From contig NC_068938.1 in assembly GCF_016801865.2 (NCBI RefSeq), forward strand, positions 23,824,158-23,888,157: 64,000 nucleotides of DNA, in the 5' to 3' direction. Below the pieces are notes generated by a model, which was given only the letters and a program-made list of their open reading frames with translations, did not search any database and was not told the DNA's origin. Both the position numbers and the translations under genes were made by a program. This stretch comes from Culex pipiens pallens (taxonomy: Eukaryota > Arthropoda > Insecta > Diptera > Culicidae). Of the stretch, positions 1-11,471 are shown in pieces (position 1 is the first letter of the stretch; each line of letters opens with the position of its first letter).

Positions 1-650
1 CAAAGGGAATTTTATTTCCTAAAATGACATTCGAAGCACGATGAAAAATGCTTTCGAGTGAAGTATAATAGTTCTGGGTTTTTTAGCCGGATGGGCGAAC
101 CAGCATGTGATAATGCATTGGTATCGTCAAAAATAGCAGTTTAGTGCAGATATTAGCGACTAAGCCTAATAATTCGTCGAGATATGTATCTCATTGGATT
201 GGGTTTTGAAAAAGCTTTACAAAAATGTGCAACATGCCGAAATTTTGGTTAATTTTGGCCACGTTTTAGTCGATTTGGAGGCGGCTGAATGCAAACAGTT
301 TTCTTAAAGTGGCTGTAACTTTGGCAAATTTCAATGGATTTTTGTCCCGTTTCAGCCGTGGATGGAGGACATTCCAGACTACCTAGTTGTGCAAAAATGA
401 AGCAATTTTGAAATTTTTTCATCGTTTTTTGTTTTTTGATTTTAGTTTTGCAAATCGTTTTTCGTAAATATCTTTTGACAGGAAAGGGCTACGGGGAAGA
501 TTTTCAATAGCGACTTATCGGAAGCTAAGAGGGATTGAATGCAACCGGAAGTGTCCAAATCCGTTCAGCCATTTCCGAGAAATCGCAGTGACATTTTTTG
601 GCCAATTTTCAAGTGATTTTATAAGGCATTCCTCGGAGAGGAAGCCAAAA
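1..650 (+). repeat. 650-bp direct repeat, copy A
   Basis: This block recurs at 1012-1661 in the same orientation with no indels and only a few substitutions seen by eye (for example near 355, where AGCCG becomes ACCCG). It starts at or before the window edge, so the true left boundary is unknown. No coding potential was recognised. It could be one period of a ~1.01-kb tandem repeat or a recent local duplication. Confidence 0.9.
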
Positions 651-1011
651 CTCGAGTAGGAAAAGTAAGAAGACCGTTTTTCCCCAAAATAAAATAATCT
701 ACCATAAACCAACGGTGACCAGTTGGTCGCGTTCTTGTTGCTCTCTTCCCAGCGAGTCGAGTCGGTGTAGTGAGCTGGGGCGCGCACCAGAGTTTTATTT
801 TTGGCCGGTGTATGCCCGTGGGTTCGAATCTCCTTCTCTCCCGCTCTCTGAGCTGGTTTGTTTTTTTTTCGCTCTGCGCGTTGTCGAGCAATCTTCCGGC
901 CGGAAGGTGCTCGACTTGGTTTTTCGAGCAATCTTCCGGCCGCTCGACTTTTGGGGCCATTCTGGACCTGATTTGAGGTCGGCGGAATCTTTGCATGCTG
1001 GACGCGATTCA
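651..1011. other. Spacer between the 650-bp direct repeats
   Basis: A more GC-rich 361-bp segment separates the two direct copies. It holds GTCGAGCAATCTTCCGGCCG followed by its inverted partner (about 890-922), giving a palindrome, and a second partial copy at about 927-945. The stretch near 826-838 (GGGTTCGAATCTC) resembles a tRNA-type B box, but I could not fold a tRNA around it. Confidence 0.6.
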
Positions 1012-1661
1012 CAAAGGGAATTTTATTTCCTAAAATGACATTCGAAGCACGATGAAAAATGCTTTCGAGTGAAGTATAATAGTTCTGGGTTTTTTAGCCG
1101 GATGGGCGAACCAGCATGTGATAATGCATTGGTATCGTCAAAAATAGCAGTTTAGTGCAGATATTAGCGACTAAGCCTAATAATTCGTCGAGATATGTAT
1201 CTCATTGGATTGGGTTTTGAAAAAGCTTTACAAAAATGTGCAACATGCCGAAATTTTGGTTAATTTTGGCCACGTTTTAGTCGATTTGGAGGCGGCTGAA
1301 TGCAAACAGTTTTCTTAAAGTGGCTGTAACTTTGGCAAATTTCAATGGATTTTTGTCCCGTTTCACCCGTGGATGGAGGACATTCCAGACTACCTGGTTG
1401 TGCAAAAATGAAGCAATTTTGAAATTTTTTCATCGTTTTTTGTTTTTTGATTTTAGTTTTGCAAATCGTTTTTCGTAAATATCTTTTGACAGGAAAGGGC
1501 TACGGGGAAGATTTTCAGTAGCGACTTATCGGAAGCTAAGAGGGATTGAATGCAACCGGAAGTGTCCAAATCCGTTCAGCCATTTCCGAGAAATCGCAGT
1601 GACATTTTTTGGCCAATTTTCAAGTGATTTTATAAGGCATTCCTCGGAGAGGAAGCCAAAA
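1012..1661 (+). repeat. 650-bp direct repeat, copy B
   Basis: Copy of 1-650 at offset 1011. The similarity stops at GAAGCCAAAA and is followed by unrelated AT-rich DNA. The high identity implies a recent duplication or gene conversion. Confidence 0.9.
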
Positions 1662-1837
1662 TTCACTCGATTAATAATAATAAAATAAAATTAAAAGAGT
1701 TAATTCTCGTATTTTTTCAGGTTAAGGACAATCTACAAATTTTCATTGTTGAAGCAAATTGTTTGGCGATGTTTTTGATAGAAACTTGCTACTTCTCATC
1801 AAGCTTTTTATTGCTTGATACGAGTTGAAAACTGCTA

Positions 1838-3033
1838 CAGTTCAGACTCGATTATCGGAAAGCCTTGGCAAAATTTTACCTCGGATAATCGAAACTTTTG
1901 ATTATCTATTATTGATATTCGGGTAATTCTCCGCCAACTCACACAGCAGTTGCCCCGACCCCTCTTCGATTTGCGTGAAACTTTGTCCTATGGGGTACTT
2001 TTGTCCCTGATCACGAATCCGAGGTCCGTTTTTTGATATCTCGTGACGGAGGGGCGGTACGACCCCTTCCATTTTTGAACATGCCAAAAAAGAGGTGTTT
2101 TTCAACCATTTGCAGCCTGAAACGGTGATGAGATAGAAATTTGGTGTCAAAAGGACTTTTATGTAAAATTAGACGCCCGATTTGATGGCGTACTCAGAAT
2201 TCCGAAAAAACGTATTTTTCATCGAAAAAAACACTAAAAAAGTTTTAAAAATTCTGCCATTTTCCGTTACTCGACTGTAAAAAAATTTGGAACATGTCAT
2301 TTTATGGGAAATTTAATGTACTTTTCGAATCTACATTGTCCCAGAAGGGTAATTTTTTCATTTAGAACAAAATTTTTCATTTTAAAATTTCGTGTTTTTT
2401 CTAACTTTGCAGGGTTATTTTTTAGAGTGTAACAATGTTCTACAAAGTTGTAGAGCAGACAATTACAAAAATTTTGATATATAGACATAGGAGGTAATGC
2501 TTATCACAAGTTATCGCGATTTTACGAAAAAAAGTTTTCTATCTCATCACCGTTTCAGGCTGCAAATTATTGAAAAACACCTCTTTTTTCGCATGTTCAA
2601 AAATGGAAGGGGTCGTACCGCCCCTCCGTCACGAGATATCAAAAAACGGAACTCGGATTCGTGATCAGGGACAAAAGTTACCCCATAGGACAAAGTTTCA
2701 CGCAAATCGAAGAGGGGTCGGGGCAACTTTTCCCGATTTCGTGTGAGTTGGTAGAGAATTACCCATTCTTGATTGTTGAACTTTAGTATGACCACTAAAC
2801 TACTCTTAGGTCATTTAGAATTATTAAATCCAAAATGGCGGTGATGAAATACTGAAAAAATGCATTTTTCAATTTAATACACAACCAATCATACAAATTT
2901 GACTAAAATGGGGTCGGAGATACTCAAATTTTATGTTAAAAAAATAAAAAAAAATATTTTTTTGTTCTTGATTCGATTATACGTAGTCTCATACAAACCT
3001 TCGTATAATCGAGGCTTCGTATAATCGAGCTGG
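1838..3033. mobile_element. Pogo-type MITE family P, copy 1, split by fold-back F1
   Basis: The left end (CAGTTCAGACTCGATTATC) and the right end (TAATCGAGCTGGG) are degenerate versions of the terminal inverted repeats of the cleaner copy at 24024-24626. Internal sequence after the insertion (about 2775-2930) matches that copy in opposite orientation. A fold-back element occupies 1921-2764. No transposase is present. CAGT-type ends with TA targets suggest the Tc1/mariner-pogo group; that assignment is inference. Confidence 0.7.
1921..2764. mobile_element. Fold-back element F1 (inverted arms ~220 bp)
   Basis: It begins GGGTAATTCTCCGCCAACTC and ends with the inverted form GAGTTGGTAGAGAATTACCC. 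The left arm 1921-2137 is the reverse complement of the right arm 2538-2764 with few changes; a ~400-bp unpaired middle separates them. The same family recurs at 38635-39976, where pairing extends almost to the centre. No ORF of note. A read-through transcript would fold into a long hairpin. Confidence 0.85.
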
Positions 3034-3412
3034 GTTTTGAAAAGTTTGAAGTTGATTGAATGAGTTTTCTCCATGTTATTTTTATTTTTAGCGTTAGTCT
3101 TTTGAATTTTTGAGAATTATTTAAAAAAAAAAGTAGAAGAAATATAATTTCACTTAAATTCTTCTCAAAATTCAAGCAACATATTTGTTAATAAGAAAGG
3201 GTCTTGTCTGATGATAACTAAGTGCAAAAATTTTATAAAATTTATCAAAAAAGACTGTAATTTTTATCTTAAATCAACTATTGATCTGAATGTCAATGTT
3301 TAAATTTGAATTCAATGTTTAAAAAAAATCTTTTTGAAATTTTTCAATCTCTCGAAGAAAAATATAAATATTTTTCAAAAAAAATAAATTTTCTAAAATT
3401 TAGATCGACACT
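3034..3412. other. AT-rich sequence, nothing recognised
   Basis: Very AT-rich DNA with homopolymer A/T runs. I see no gene, tRNA or repeat boundary. Confidence 0.5.
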
Positions 3413-3885
3413 GAGGCCGTTTAAATTTTTTTTAAAGTGTATGTCGCCTCCCCCTTCAAAATCGGTTCGAAAAATTAGGGGGCAAAACATTTTTTTTTCG
3501 AAAACATCCAAATTTTAAAGGAAATAGAAGTCTAACCAACTGAAAACAATTAAAAATGCACTTTCCTGCGTTAAAAATCATATTTAGCATGTGTGGTATA
3601 AAAAATATTTTCAATTTTTGTGGAATTCCAATGTGCAGCACCGCAAAAAGTTTTTTATTTCGACGAAAAAAATTTCTCCAATACTTGGATATTTTGAAAA
3701 CAATTGCTTGCAAAACAACTGGTCAGGTGTAAAATGCACTTTAAAACACTTTTTTCATTCAAATGTTTAGACCATATGGCTTGCTATTTAATTTTTTATT
3801 TTTTTTTTTGCCCCGCTCCCCCCACCTCGATCACGATCAGAGTCGAAGGACATAAACTTCAAAAAAGATTTGCAACGGCCTAACT
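3413..3885 (+). mobile_element. R1 element, copy a (MITE-like, TIR AGGCCGTTGCAAAT)
   Basis: Left end AGGCCGTT and right end TTTGCAACGGCCTA are inverted repeats, and the subterminal parts (AAGTGTATGTC on the left, GACATAAACTTCAA on the right) extend the pairing. It contains the family blocks GGGGGCAAAA, AGAAGTCTAA..CAACTGAAAACAA, and a C-rich tract near 3810. No coding capacity; a non-autonomous DNA element is the simplest reading. Confidence 0.8.
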
Positions 3886-5237
3886 TTTTGAAATAGCATA
3901 AAATGTATTGTTATGCTATTTGAAGTGTTGTGCTTTATTCTGAAACTTGTGAAATATTTGTTTACGTTAGATTGGAAAATTTCACAAAAAGTTAAATTTT
4001 TAACATTCAAAATTTGACAAATACCCAGTTGCCGATATATCATCATTGCAAAAATCTAAAATAAATATCTCACCAACTTTTTGTCCGATTTTCAAAGTCT
4101 AATAAAAGGAAAATTGCAGAAAAATACCAGCATAAAAGAACTTTCGATTGTTAATTTCACTTTGTCTTTAAACATTATTCAAATCAAATTGAATTTAGTT
4201 TAAGAAAACATTTAAAATATTTTATATAAAAACATGAATTCAAAAAATCTAAAAGAAAACATTCCTTTCCACAATTCTTTGAGATTCGGTCATCAGGGGT
4301 GACAATGGGTCAATCTAAAATGTTAAAATTTGTTTGACCAAATCTTTCTCAAAAGATGCTTTTTATGTCTACTGATTTTTTTTTTTAAATTAAAAAATAT
4401 AGTTTTTGGGAATTTTAGTTTATGTAATATAAAAATTTAATAAACACTCTTTTTTCTTAATTGTCTTCATCATGACCTATCTATAACTTTTCTAAAGTAA
4501 CTATTGTTTTGAAAAGGTAAAAAATGCAATATTAGAAGAAATCCAATTGTAAACATTTTTTTTTTTCAATTATTTTGATTTTAAGAAAGAATGTTGTCAA
4601 TAATTTTATATTTAAACATAGAAAATTAGCCGAGTTCCAAACACGTTTTCTAGATCAGTTAAAAAAAAATCAAGTTGAGTACAGACTGTAACTAAGGAAC
4701 ATATTGTGAGTTAAAATTAATAAAATATAATTTAAAGTATTTTTAGTTACATTCATGCATTTAAAAAAAATACGATTATAAGTAAAAAAATCACACCGTT
4801 TTTGTATTGGCAGTAGAAAACACTCTATGGAGATTTGTATGGACGAACTAATAATGCAAAATGTCTTCTTTTGTCATAGAAAATTCCAATTCTTAAAATA
4901 AACATTTTTGGGTTTCTTGTATAGGGGAACAGCATAGTTCCAGCGTGCCTCTAATGTTGGCAGGTCAGAACTTTGACATTCAATTAATGCTAGTTAAAAG
5001 CGTTTTCAACTGAAATTGAGTGATAAATAGCTCAATAAGAAGTAAGCAAGCAAGTTTCTATGAAAAGTTTTGCAAAATTAGTTGTTTAAATAGTGAAAAT
5101 CAGCAAATTGGATGGAGTTAGGAGCGAAGGCTTAACCTGCCAAACATACGAGAATTTCCCCTAGTATCTCACAATTAGAACGCACAATTTAAATAAAGTC
5201 ATAAAAGGCATTTGAATCGTGGTCAGATTTGTGTACA
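3886..5237. other. AT-rich intergenic/intronic DNA
   Basis: Mostly low-complexity AT-rich sequence without recognised genes. Around 4833-4890 there is a short fragment resembling element U (TTGTATGG...CTAATAATGCAAAATG). Around 4285-4310 CATCAGGGGTGACAATGGGT resembles the end of the small element at 63797-63906. Confidence 0.5.
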
Positions 5238-6635
5238 CTATTTTGCCTTCCTCACTGAGGTAAGTCTATAATCCTGCTCTAAAAATGAACTTTCTATTAA
5301 AAGCTCCTAGACCCACCTTCATGTATACATATCTACTCAGAATCGAAAACTGAACAAATGTCTGTGTGTGTGTATGTGTGTGTGTATGTGTGTGTATGTG
5401 TGTGTGTATGTGTGTGTGTATGTATGTATGTGACCAAAATTCTCACTGAGTTTTCTCAGCACTGGCTGAACCGATTTTGATCGAACCAGTTGCATTCGAC
5501 TTGGTTTAGGGTCCCATACATCGCTATTGAATTGTTTGAAGTTTCGATAAGTAGTTCAAAAGTTATGCATAAAAATGTGTTTTCGCAAATAGCCGGATCT
5601 CAATTATATGCATGTAAACGATGTCCGGATCCATCATCCGACCCATCGTTGATTAGGTAATTGAAAGGCCTTTCCAATGAGTCCAGACATTGAAGATTTG
5701 GCAACCCTGTCTCGATTTATGACCACTTAAGTGATATTTATGTACTTTTTTGAAGCCGGATCTTACTTAAATGTATGTAAAAGATGTTCGGATCAATCAT
5801 CCGACCCATCGTTGGTTAGGTAATCAAGAGACCTTTCCAACGAGTCCTTAACATCGAAGATCTGGCAACCCTGTCTCGAGTTATGACCACTTAAGTGATA
5901 TTTATGTACTTTTTGAAGCCGGATCTCACTTAAATGTATGTAAACTATGACCGGATCCATCATCCGACCCATCGTTGGTTAGGTAATTGAAAGGCCTTTA
6001 CAAAGTGTCCAAAACATTGAAGATCTGGCAATCCTGTCTCGAGTTATGACCACATAAGTTATACATTGTGTCCTTTTTTTCTGGATCTAAAAAAATGATG
6101 AAACCACTCATATACCCATTTTTGGTAAAAAGTGTGGAAGGCATCAACCACATAGGTGGATTAAGTAAGTTTTTGAAACAATTTTTAAGATGGTTTAAAA
6201 AGTGGTTTAAAAAAGCCGTTGCAAATATTCCACAAAATCTATGTAAACTATGTCCGGATCCATCATCCGACCCATAGTTGGTAAGGTAATTGAAAGGCCT
6301 TTCCAATGAGTCCAAGTCATTGAAGATCTGGCAACCCTGTCTCGAGTTATGACCACTTAAGTGGTATTCATGTACATTTTTGAAGCTGGATCTCACTTAA
6401 ATGTATGTAAACTATGACCGGATCCATCATCCGACCCATCGTTGGTTAGGTAATTGAAAGGCCTTTACAAAGTGTCCAAAACATTGAAGATCTGGCAATC
6501 CTGTCTCGAGTTATGACCACATAAGTTATACATTGTGTCCTTTTTTTCTGGATCTAAAAAAATGATGAAACCACTCATATACCCATTTTTGGTAAAAAGT
6601 GTGGAAGGCATCAACCACATAGGTGGATTAAGTAA
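5238..6635 (+). mobile_element. R2 element, copy 1 (164-bp internal tandem units, locally duplicated)
   Basis: The 5' end GCCTTCCTCACTGAGG is followed by a (TGTGTATG)n microsatellite (about 5361-5435), a lead-in, then tandem units containing CATCATCCGACCCATCGTTG. The 3' end carries GGAAGGCATCAACCACATAG and a small CCAC/GTGG hairpin. The 3' end occurs twice (about 6134-6169 and 6601-6635) because ~467 bp is tandemly duplicated together with flanking DNA. No protein is encoded. The architecture resembles a non-autonomous Helentron/HINE; that assignment is inference. Confidence 0.8.
5361..5435 (+). repeat. (TGTGTATG)n microsatellite inside R2
   Basis: Imperfect TGTGTGTATG repeats at a fixed place in R2; the same array is found in the copies at 49438 and 61410. 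Confidence 0.9.
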
Positions 6636-6669
6636 GTTTTTGAAACAATTTTTAAGATGGTTTAAAAAG

Positions 6670-6826
6670 TGGTTTAAAAAAGCCGTTGCAAATATTCCAC
6701 AAAATCGGCCCAAAAACTCAGGAGTCAAAAATATGTTTTCCAAAAACTACAAAATTTCAATGGAACTATACGTGCAAACAACCTGAAACAGTTTGAAATG
6801 CATATTCCTGCATTGATTTAATAGCC
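6670..6826 (+). mobile_element. R1 fragment
   Basis: GCCGTTGCAAATATT followed by AATTTCAATGG and GCATATTCCTGCATTGATT matches the left third of R1. The rest of the element is missing. Confidence 0.6.
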
Positions 6827-7560
6827 ATTCCACGTCAAATAGGAAGTCTCCAAATCAAAAATGCTCCGATTTGGTTCAAATTTGGAGTGGGTTTCTTTGA
6901 CTTAAATAATTAGACCGGTATTTTTTTTGTTTGGCGATTTGAGTGCTTCTATCCAAAATAGGGTGGTCCAAAAAATGGTATTTTTCGTAGATTTTCGCAA
7001 AAAGCACATTTAAAAAAAATCATATCTCCGGAATGGCTGAACCAATTTATGAGCGCCACGTTTCAAAAGAAAGGTCATTAGTTGAGCTTTTAAGGAAAAA
7101 TATGTGGAGGTTCGAAAAACCCAGCTGAATTTTTGAAATGGTCCTATGAAAATTGCTAATTTAAAGGTCTCGGGACTAAAGAGCTCATATCTGAAAATAT
7201 TTTTCCCTGATTCCTTGAAATATTTTACATAACATATCCAAAAATTGCAAATATCCATTAACACGATTCGGAGATATGATTATTTGAAAATAAGCCTGGG
7301 GTTTACGACGCGCCCCGCGCAAAAACGGGAAAATTACGAAAACGGGTAAAAATCAACTTTTTCTCTAAAACTGCGATAACTTGAAAATTTCAGCAATGAC
7401 CTATACAAAATCTCAATTTTACTTTTAAAAAAAGTACATCCGCTAGTCCTAAGTTGACTTCTTTTCAATTGTAAGTGTTTGTAGGAATCGGATAAATAAT
7501 AATATGATACTGATCATATAGTAAATTTATAACAAATTTTCAAAATCGGTTGCCGGTTCG
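6827..7560. other. Unclassified AT-rich segment, probably an interspersed repeat
   Basis: Contains GCCATTCCACGTCAAATAGG, GGGTGGTCCAAAAAATGG and CATATCTCCGGAATGGCTGA, phrases of the kind found in dispersed mosquito repeats. I see no ends or coding capacity and no second copy in this window, so the repeat status is a guess. Confidence 0.35.
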
Positions 7561-8810
7561 AATGAAATTGGCTGGCGAGCGACATTTGCCTAACGGGTTG
7601 TTCTTTACTAAGCCTCGTCAAAAATTTATCATTTTCAAAATTATTACAATATAATTGGACATTCTTTAAAACCTGCAAAACGTAAAAACATAATTATTGC
7701 CATAATTTTTTTGAGCTTTTTAGTATAAAATGCAGATTTGTAATGTTTTGGCCTGAGCTTGAAAAAACTACATTTATGTTTCAATTTATTGATACGACCC
7801 CAGGTAGCATTCTTCATAAACCCCGCGGTCCATTATCTGTCCTGCTGCTCCACCAGGTTCCGTTTAAGAGGTCGTTGAACACGTCTTTGCCAAACTCCAA
7901 CACCGACACCAGAGTCCAGCAGAAATGCATCCCATATTGCACACATCATTTGCACCGCCGCCACCAAGTGGTGGTGGCCACGTTGTCGTTATTATATTTT
8001 TATGCCTCCAGAGCTTGTTTGCTTGTTTTGGGCGATTACGGTAATTGAGGCGAAAAGTTCGTTTTAATGCGCAGATATTTGTAATGAATGTCGTCCCCCT
8101 TGCGGTTTCCGGAGGGTGGGACAGGGTGGTATTCACCAAAATTGAAAAAAATAAGTAAGTTTGTACATGCCAACTGATGGTGCATACCGCCCCTTCTTCC
8201 AGTGATCCCGTTTGTTTGGCCATAACAATCGCGGAAAGACACATTGGCACGTAATCAGTGGATGGTCATTTGGGGTACCCACTTGGGCCGGACTCCGGAC
8301 TCCGCAGTCGGTGCAAGTGTCATTTAACCTCACAGTAGGACCTCGGCACCTACACTCGGACTCGGACAACGGTTGGCAAACTTGGAAAGGTGCGATAATC
8401 CCCTCCAGGTGAAATGCGGAAAATTAGCACTCCCGATAATGAGCTGGAACAGGGAGGAAGGTGAAAGAGGGTCTTTTGCGGGCTTGTTTTGGGCTGATTT
8501 TATTTTATTTATTTTTGGGCTTTTAAGGCGACGACGGCGTGTCGTGTCGTGCTGGGGAAGCATTTTGCTCCTAATTTTGGACACTTTTCGGTGCCATTTT
8601 CGGAGCAGATAATCATCAGGCGAATCAGGCGGCGCAGCGAGGTGGAGTTACTGCCAAGTGGATTTCCGAGAATTGCTGCATCTTGTTTGTTTGGGGAGAA
8701 ACGGTTATGGCGATGGAATAATTCTGTTATTTTGGTAGAAATATTTTGTTTTGAACGTCCCAGATTGAAGTGCACATTTGTGTACACGGAAATTTTGAGA
8801 TCTAAAAAAA
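7561..8810. other. Low-copy, GC-richer island
   Basis: Base composition rises relative to its flanks and no family repeated in this window is present. Reading frames are short and overlap on both strands, so I call no gene. Contents include a CCGCCGCCACCAAGTGGTGG palindrome-like stretch near 7950 and GGACTCCGGACTCCG near 8290. It could be intronic or regulatory sequence. Confidence 0.4.
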
Positions 8811-9230
8811 ATCAAATTACATTAATTGTTGAAAATAATCTGTCCACTATAGTTGCGTACCTCTTTGCTTTCACTATTAGAAAACTAGAACTCTGAATCC
8901 AATAAGAATACACAAATTCTAACAAGATTATTAAAAAAAGGATAAAAGTTCCTTTCAACTTGCGTGCAAATGCTATGTTGTTTTTGTCATGAACAGTGGT
9001 TCTCAGCCCTGTTTACATCATTATTTCTTTTTGACACAAATATGATTGACAATAGCCACATTTTATTTTTTAAACTCTTTAAAAAAAAATCGAGGTTCAG
9101 AATTTCAGATTCGTTTTTTTCTGATTTCCTTGAATTTAATCATTCTTTGCTTTTGAAGATCATTCATGATGTAATAAAAATTATTAATTTTAATTAAGTA
9201 AATAACAAGAAGTTTCAGAACAATCCAACC
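8811..9230. other. AT-rich sequence, nothing recognised
   Basis: No gene, RNA or repeat boundary seen. Confidence 0.4.
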
Positions 9231-10421
9231 TCAAGCAAGAATCAGTAGATGTCTTATCAAATCAACAATGTAAAAAGTCCACTCATCGTGAAAAAACTTC
9301 CCAAGCCTCGGACAATGTAGCCCCTTGTTTATTCGCCTGGAAACTCAATTTCAGCAAACAAACTCATCTTTGTTCTTCGCCCATTTATCGCAAATCCAAA
9401 CAAATCAACAGCAAATAATTGAACCCATCATCAAAAACACACTTTATCAAACACCACATCGCAAACCACGTCAAAACCGCACAAAAGACTTGTCCGCCAG
9501 TATGGTTGCAACAAGTGACGAACCCGGCAGCATGAATCACCCACCGAGCGCTGCAACAAATACTTGCAGCTAATGGTGGAAAATAAAATCATTAGTGGCA
9601 TCACACAAAAACCTCTCTTCTGCAAACAGCCCATTATCACTATCAACACCTTGTGGAGGGAGTCTGAAGTCGTCGCTGCACAACCGGCCAATATGTAATC
9701 CTTCGTCCGTCCGACTCCGTAAAAGGAAATTAAATTGAGCAACCATCAGCGAACCTCATTCATTGGTCCAAGTCGTCGAAGACGACGACGGTCTTGGGGG
9801 TCATTGCAAAAGTCATTCCAGCTGATTATGGGAAGAAGCTACCGGCCACGGGATTTCCCCTCCAAGACCTCTCTTCCTCAACGCGCAAGCAGCCTTGGCC
9901 CTGAGAAATTAATGACCTGTGAATTATTGTACATTTTGCTGCAATTGACAATGAGGCGGCAAGGCTCTCCTCGGGGAAGATTAACAGAGTCGGCTAATCA
10001 CACTTGGTTACCTTCTTCTTCTGACTGCACTTGAACTCGGGGCGGCCGCAAGGTCTTGGGAACACGTGTACCTATCAAAGTCACGACGGCGGCGGCGTCC
10101 GGACTCTCTTTACTACATTTTATTACAATGACGAAGAAGGTTCCGAGGCGGGATGATCGTGGTGGAGTTGTGTGAAGTCACAGCTTTCAGCCGTTAGAAG
10201 GCGATTGAAACAATCATCATCCTGCTCAGGCAAGGTCTTCAACTGTTTACCAGCGAGATTTAAAGGGATGCCGAAGGAGGAGAAATGGACAATATTTATT
10301 AACGCGAATCGCAATAATTTAACGCGCTCTATTCAAGCTTGTCAGGCTCAGAAGAGCAAAGTGCTTTGTTAGTAAAGAAGTGGAAAAAGGGACAATCAAG
10401 GAAGAAATTGTTGCTTAACAT
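9231..10421. other. Low-copy island before the large array
   Basis: Moderate GC, not repeated elsewhere in the window, only short ORFs. It ends directly at the heptamer array. No function assigned. Confidence 0.4.
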
Positions 10422-11471
10422 GACTCAAGACTCAAGACTCAAGACTCAAGACTCAAGACTCAAGACTCAAGACTCAAGACTCAAGACTCAAGACTCAAGA
10501 CTCAAGACTCAAGACTCAAGACTCAAGACTCAAGACTCAAGACTCAAGACTCAAGACTCAAGACTCAAGACTCAAGACTCAAGACTCAAGACTCAAGACT
10601 CAAGACTCAAGACTCAAGACTCAAGACTCAAGACTCAAGACTCAAGACTCAAGACTCAAGACTCAAGACTCAAGACTCAAGACTCAAGACTCAAGACTCA
10701 AGACTCAAGAATCAAGACTCAAGACTCAAGACTCAAGACTCAAGACTCAAGACTCAAGAATCAAGACTCAAGACTCAAGACTCAAGACTCAAGACTCAAG
10801 ACTCAAGACTCAAGACTCAAGACTCAAGACTCAAGACTCAAGACTCAAGACTCAAGACTCAAGACTCAAGACTCAAGACTCAAGACTCAAGACTCAAGAC
10901 TCAAGACTCAAGACTCAAGACTCAAGACTCAAGACTCAAGACTCAAGACTCAAGACTCAAGACTCAAGACTCAAGACTCAAGACTCAAGACTCAAGACTC
11001 AAGACTCAAGACTCAAGACTCAAGACTCAAGACTCAAGACTCAAGACTCAAAACTCAAGACTCAAGACTCAAGACTCAAGACTCAAGATCAAATCAAGAT
11101 CAAAATCAAGACTCAAGATCAAATCAAGATCAAAATCAAGACTCAAGACTCAAAATCAAGACTCAAGACTCAAGACTCAAGACTCAAGATCAAACTCAAG
11201 ATCAAAATCAAGACTCAAGACTCAAGACTCAAGACTCAAGACTCAAGACTCAAAACTCAAGACTCAAGACTCAAGACTCAAGACTCAAGACTCAAGACTC
11301 AAGACTCAAGACTCAAGACTCAAGACTCAAGACTCAAGACTCAAGACTCAAGACTCAAGACTCAAGACTCAAGACTCAAGACTCAAGACTCAAGACTCAA
11401 GACTCAAGACTCAAGACTCAAGACTCAAGACTCAAGACTCAAGACTCAAGACTCAAGACTCAAGACTCAAG
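10422..11471 (+). repeat. (CAAGACT)n heptamer array
   Basis: About 150 near-perfect 7-bp units. A mixed zone at about 11088-11215 interleaves GATCAAAATCAA units with the heptamer, showing transition to the neighbouring hexamer. Because 7 and 3 are coprime, three units make a 21-bp, stop-free heptapeptide frame, which produces a spurious long ORF. Confidence 0.98.

Noticed and set aside
515..1012. 165-codon minus-strand frame across the first direct repeat
   Set aside because: It spans the repeat-spacer junction and does not continue in the second copy; no domain or codon bias.
1..1661. LTR retrotransposon with 650-bp LTRs
   Set aside because: The 361-bp interior has no primer-binding site, polypurine tract or coding sequence that I can see, and the left boundary lies outside the window. 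Kept only as an alternative.
6068..6786. Repeated small protein frames in the R2 3' region
   Set aside because: They are frames across the duplicated R2 end and flank, and the matching frame in the copy at 50384 diverges in length; no coding signature.
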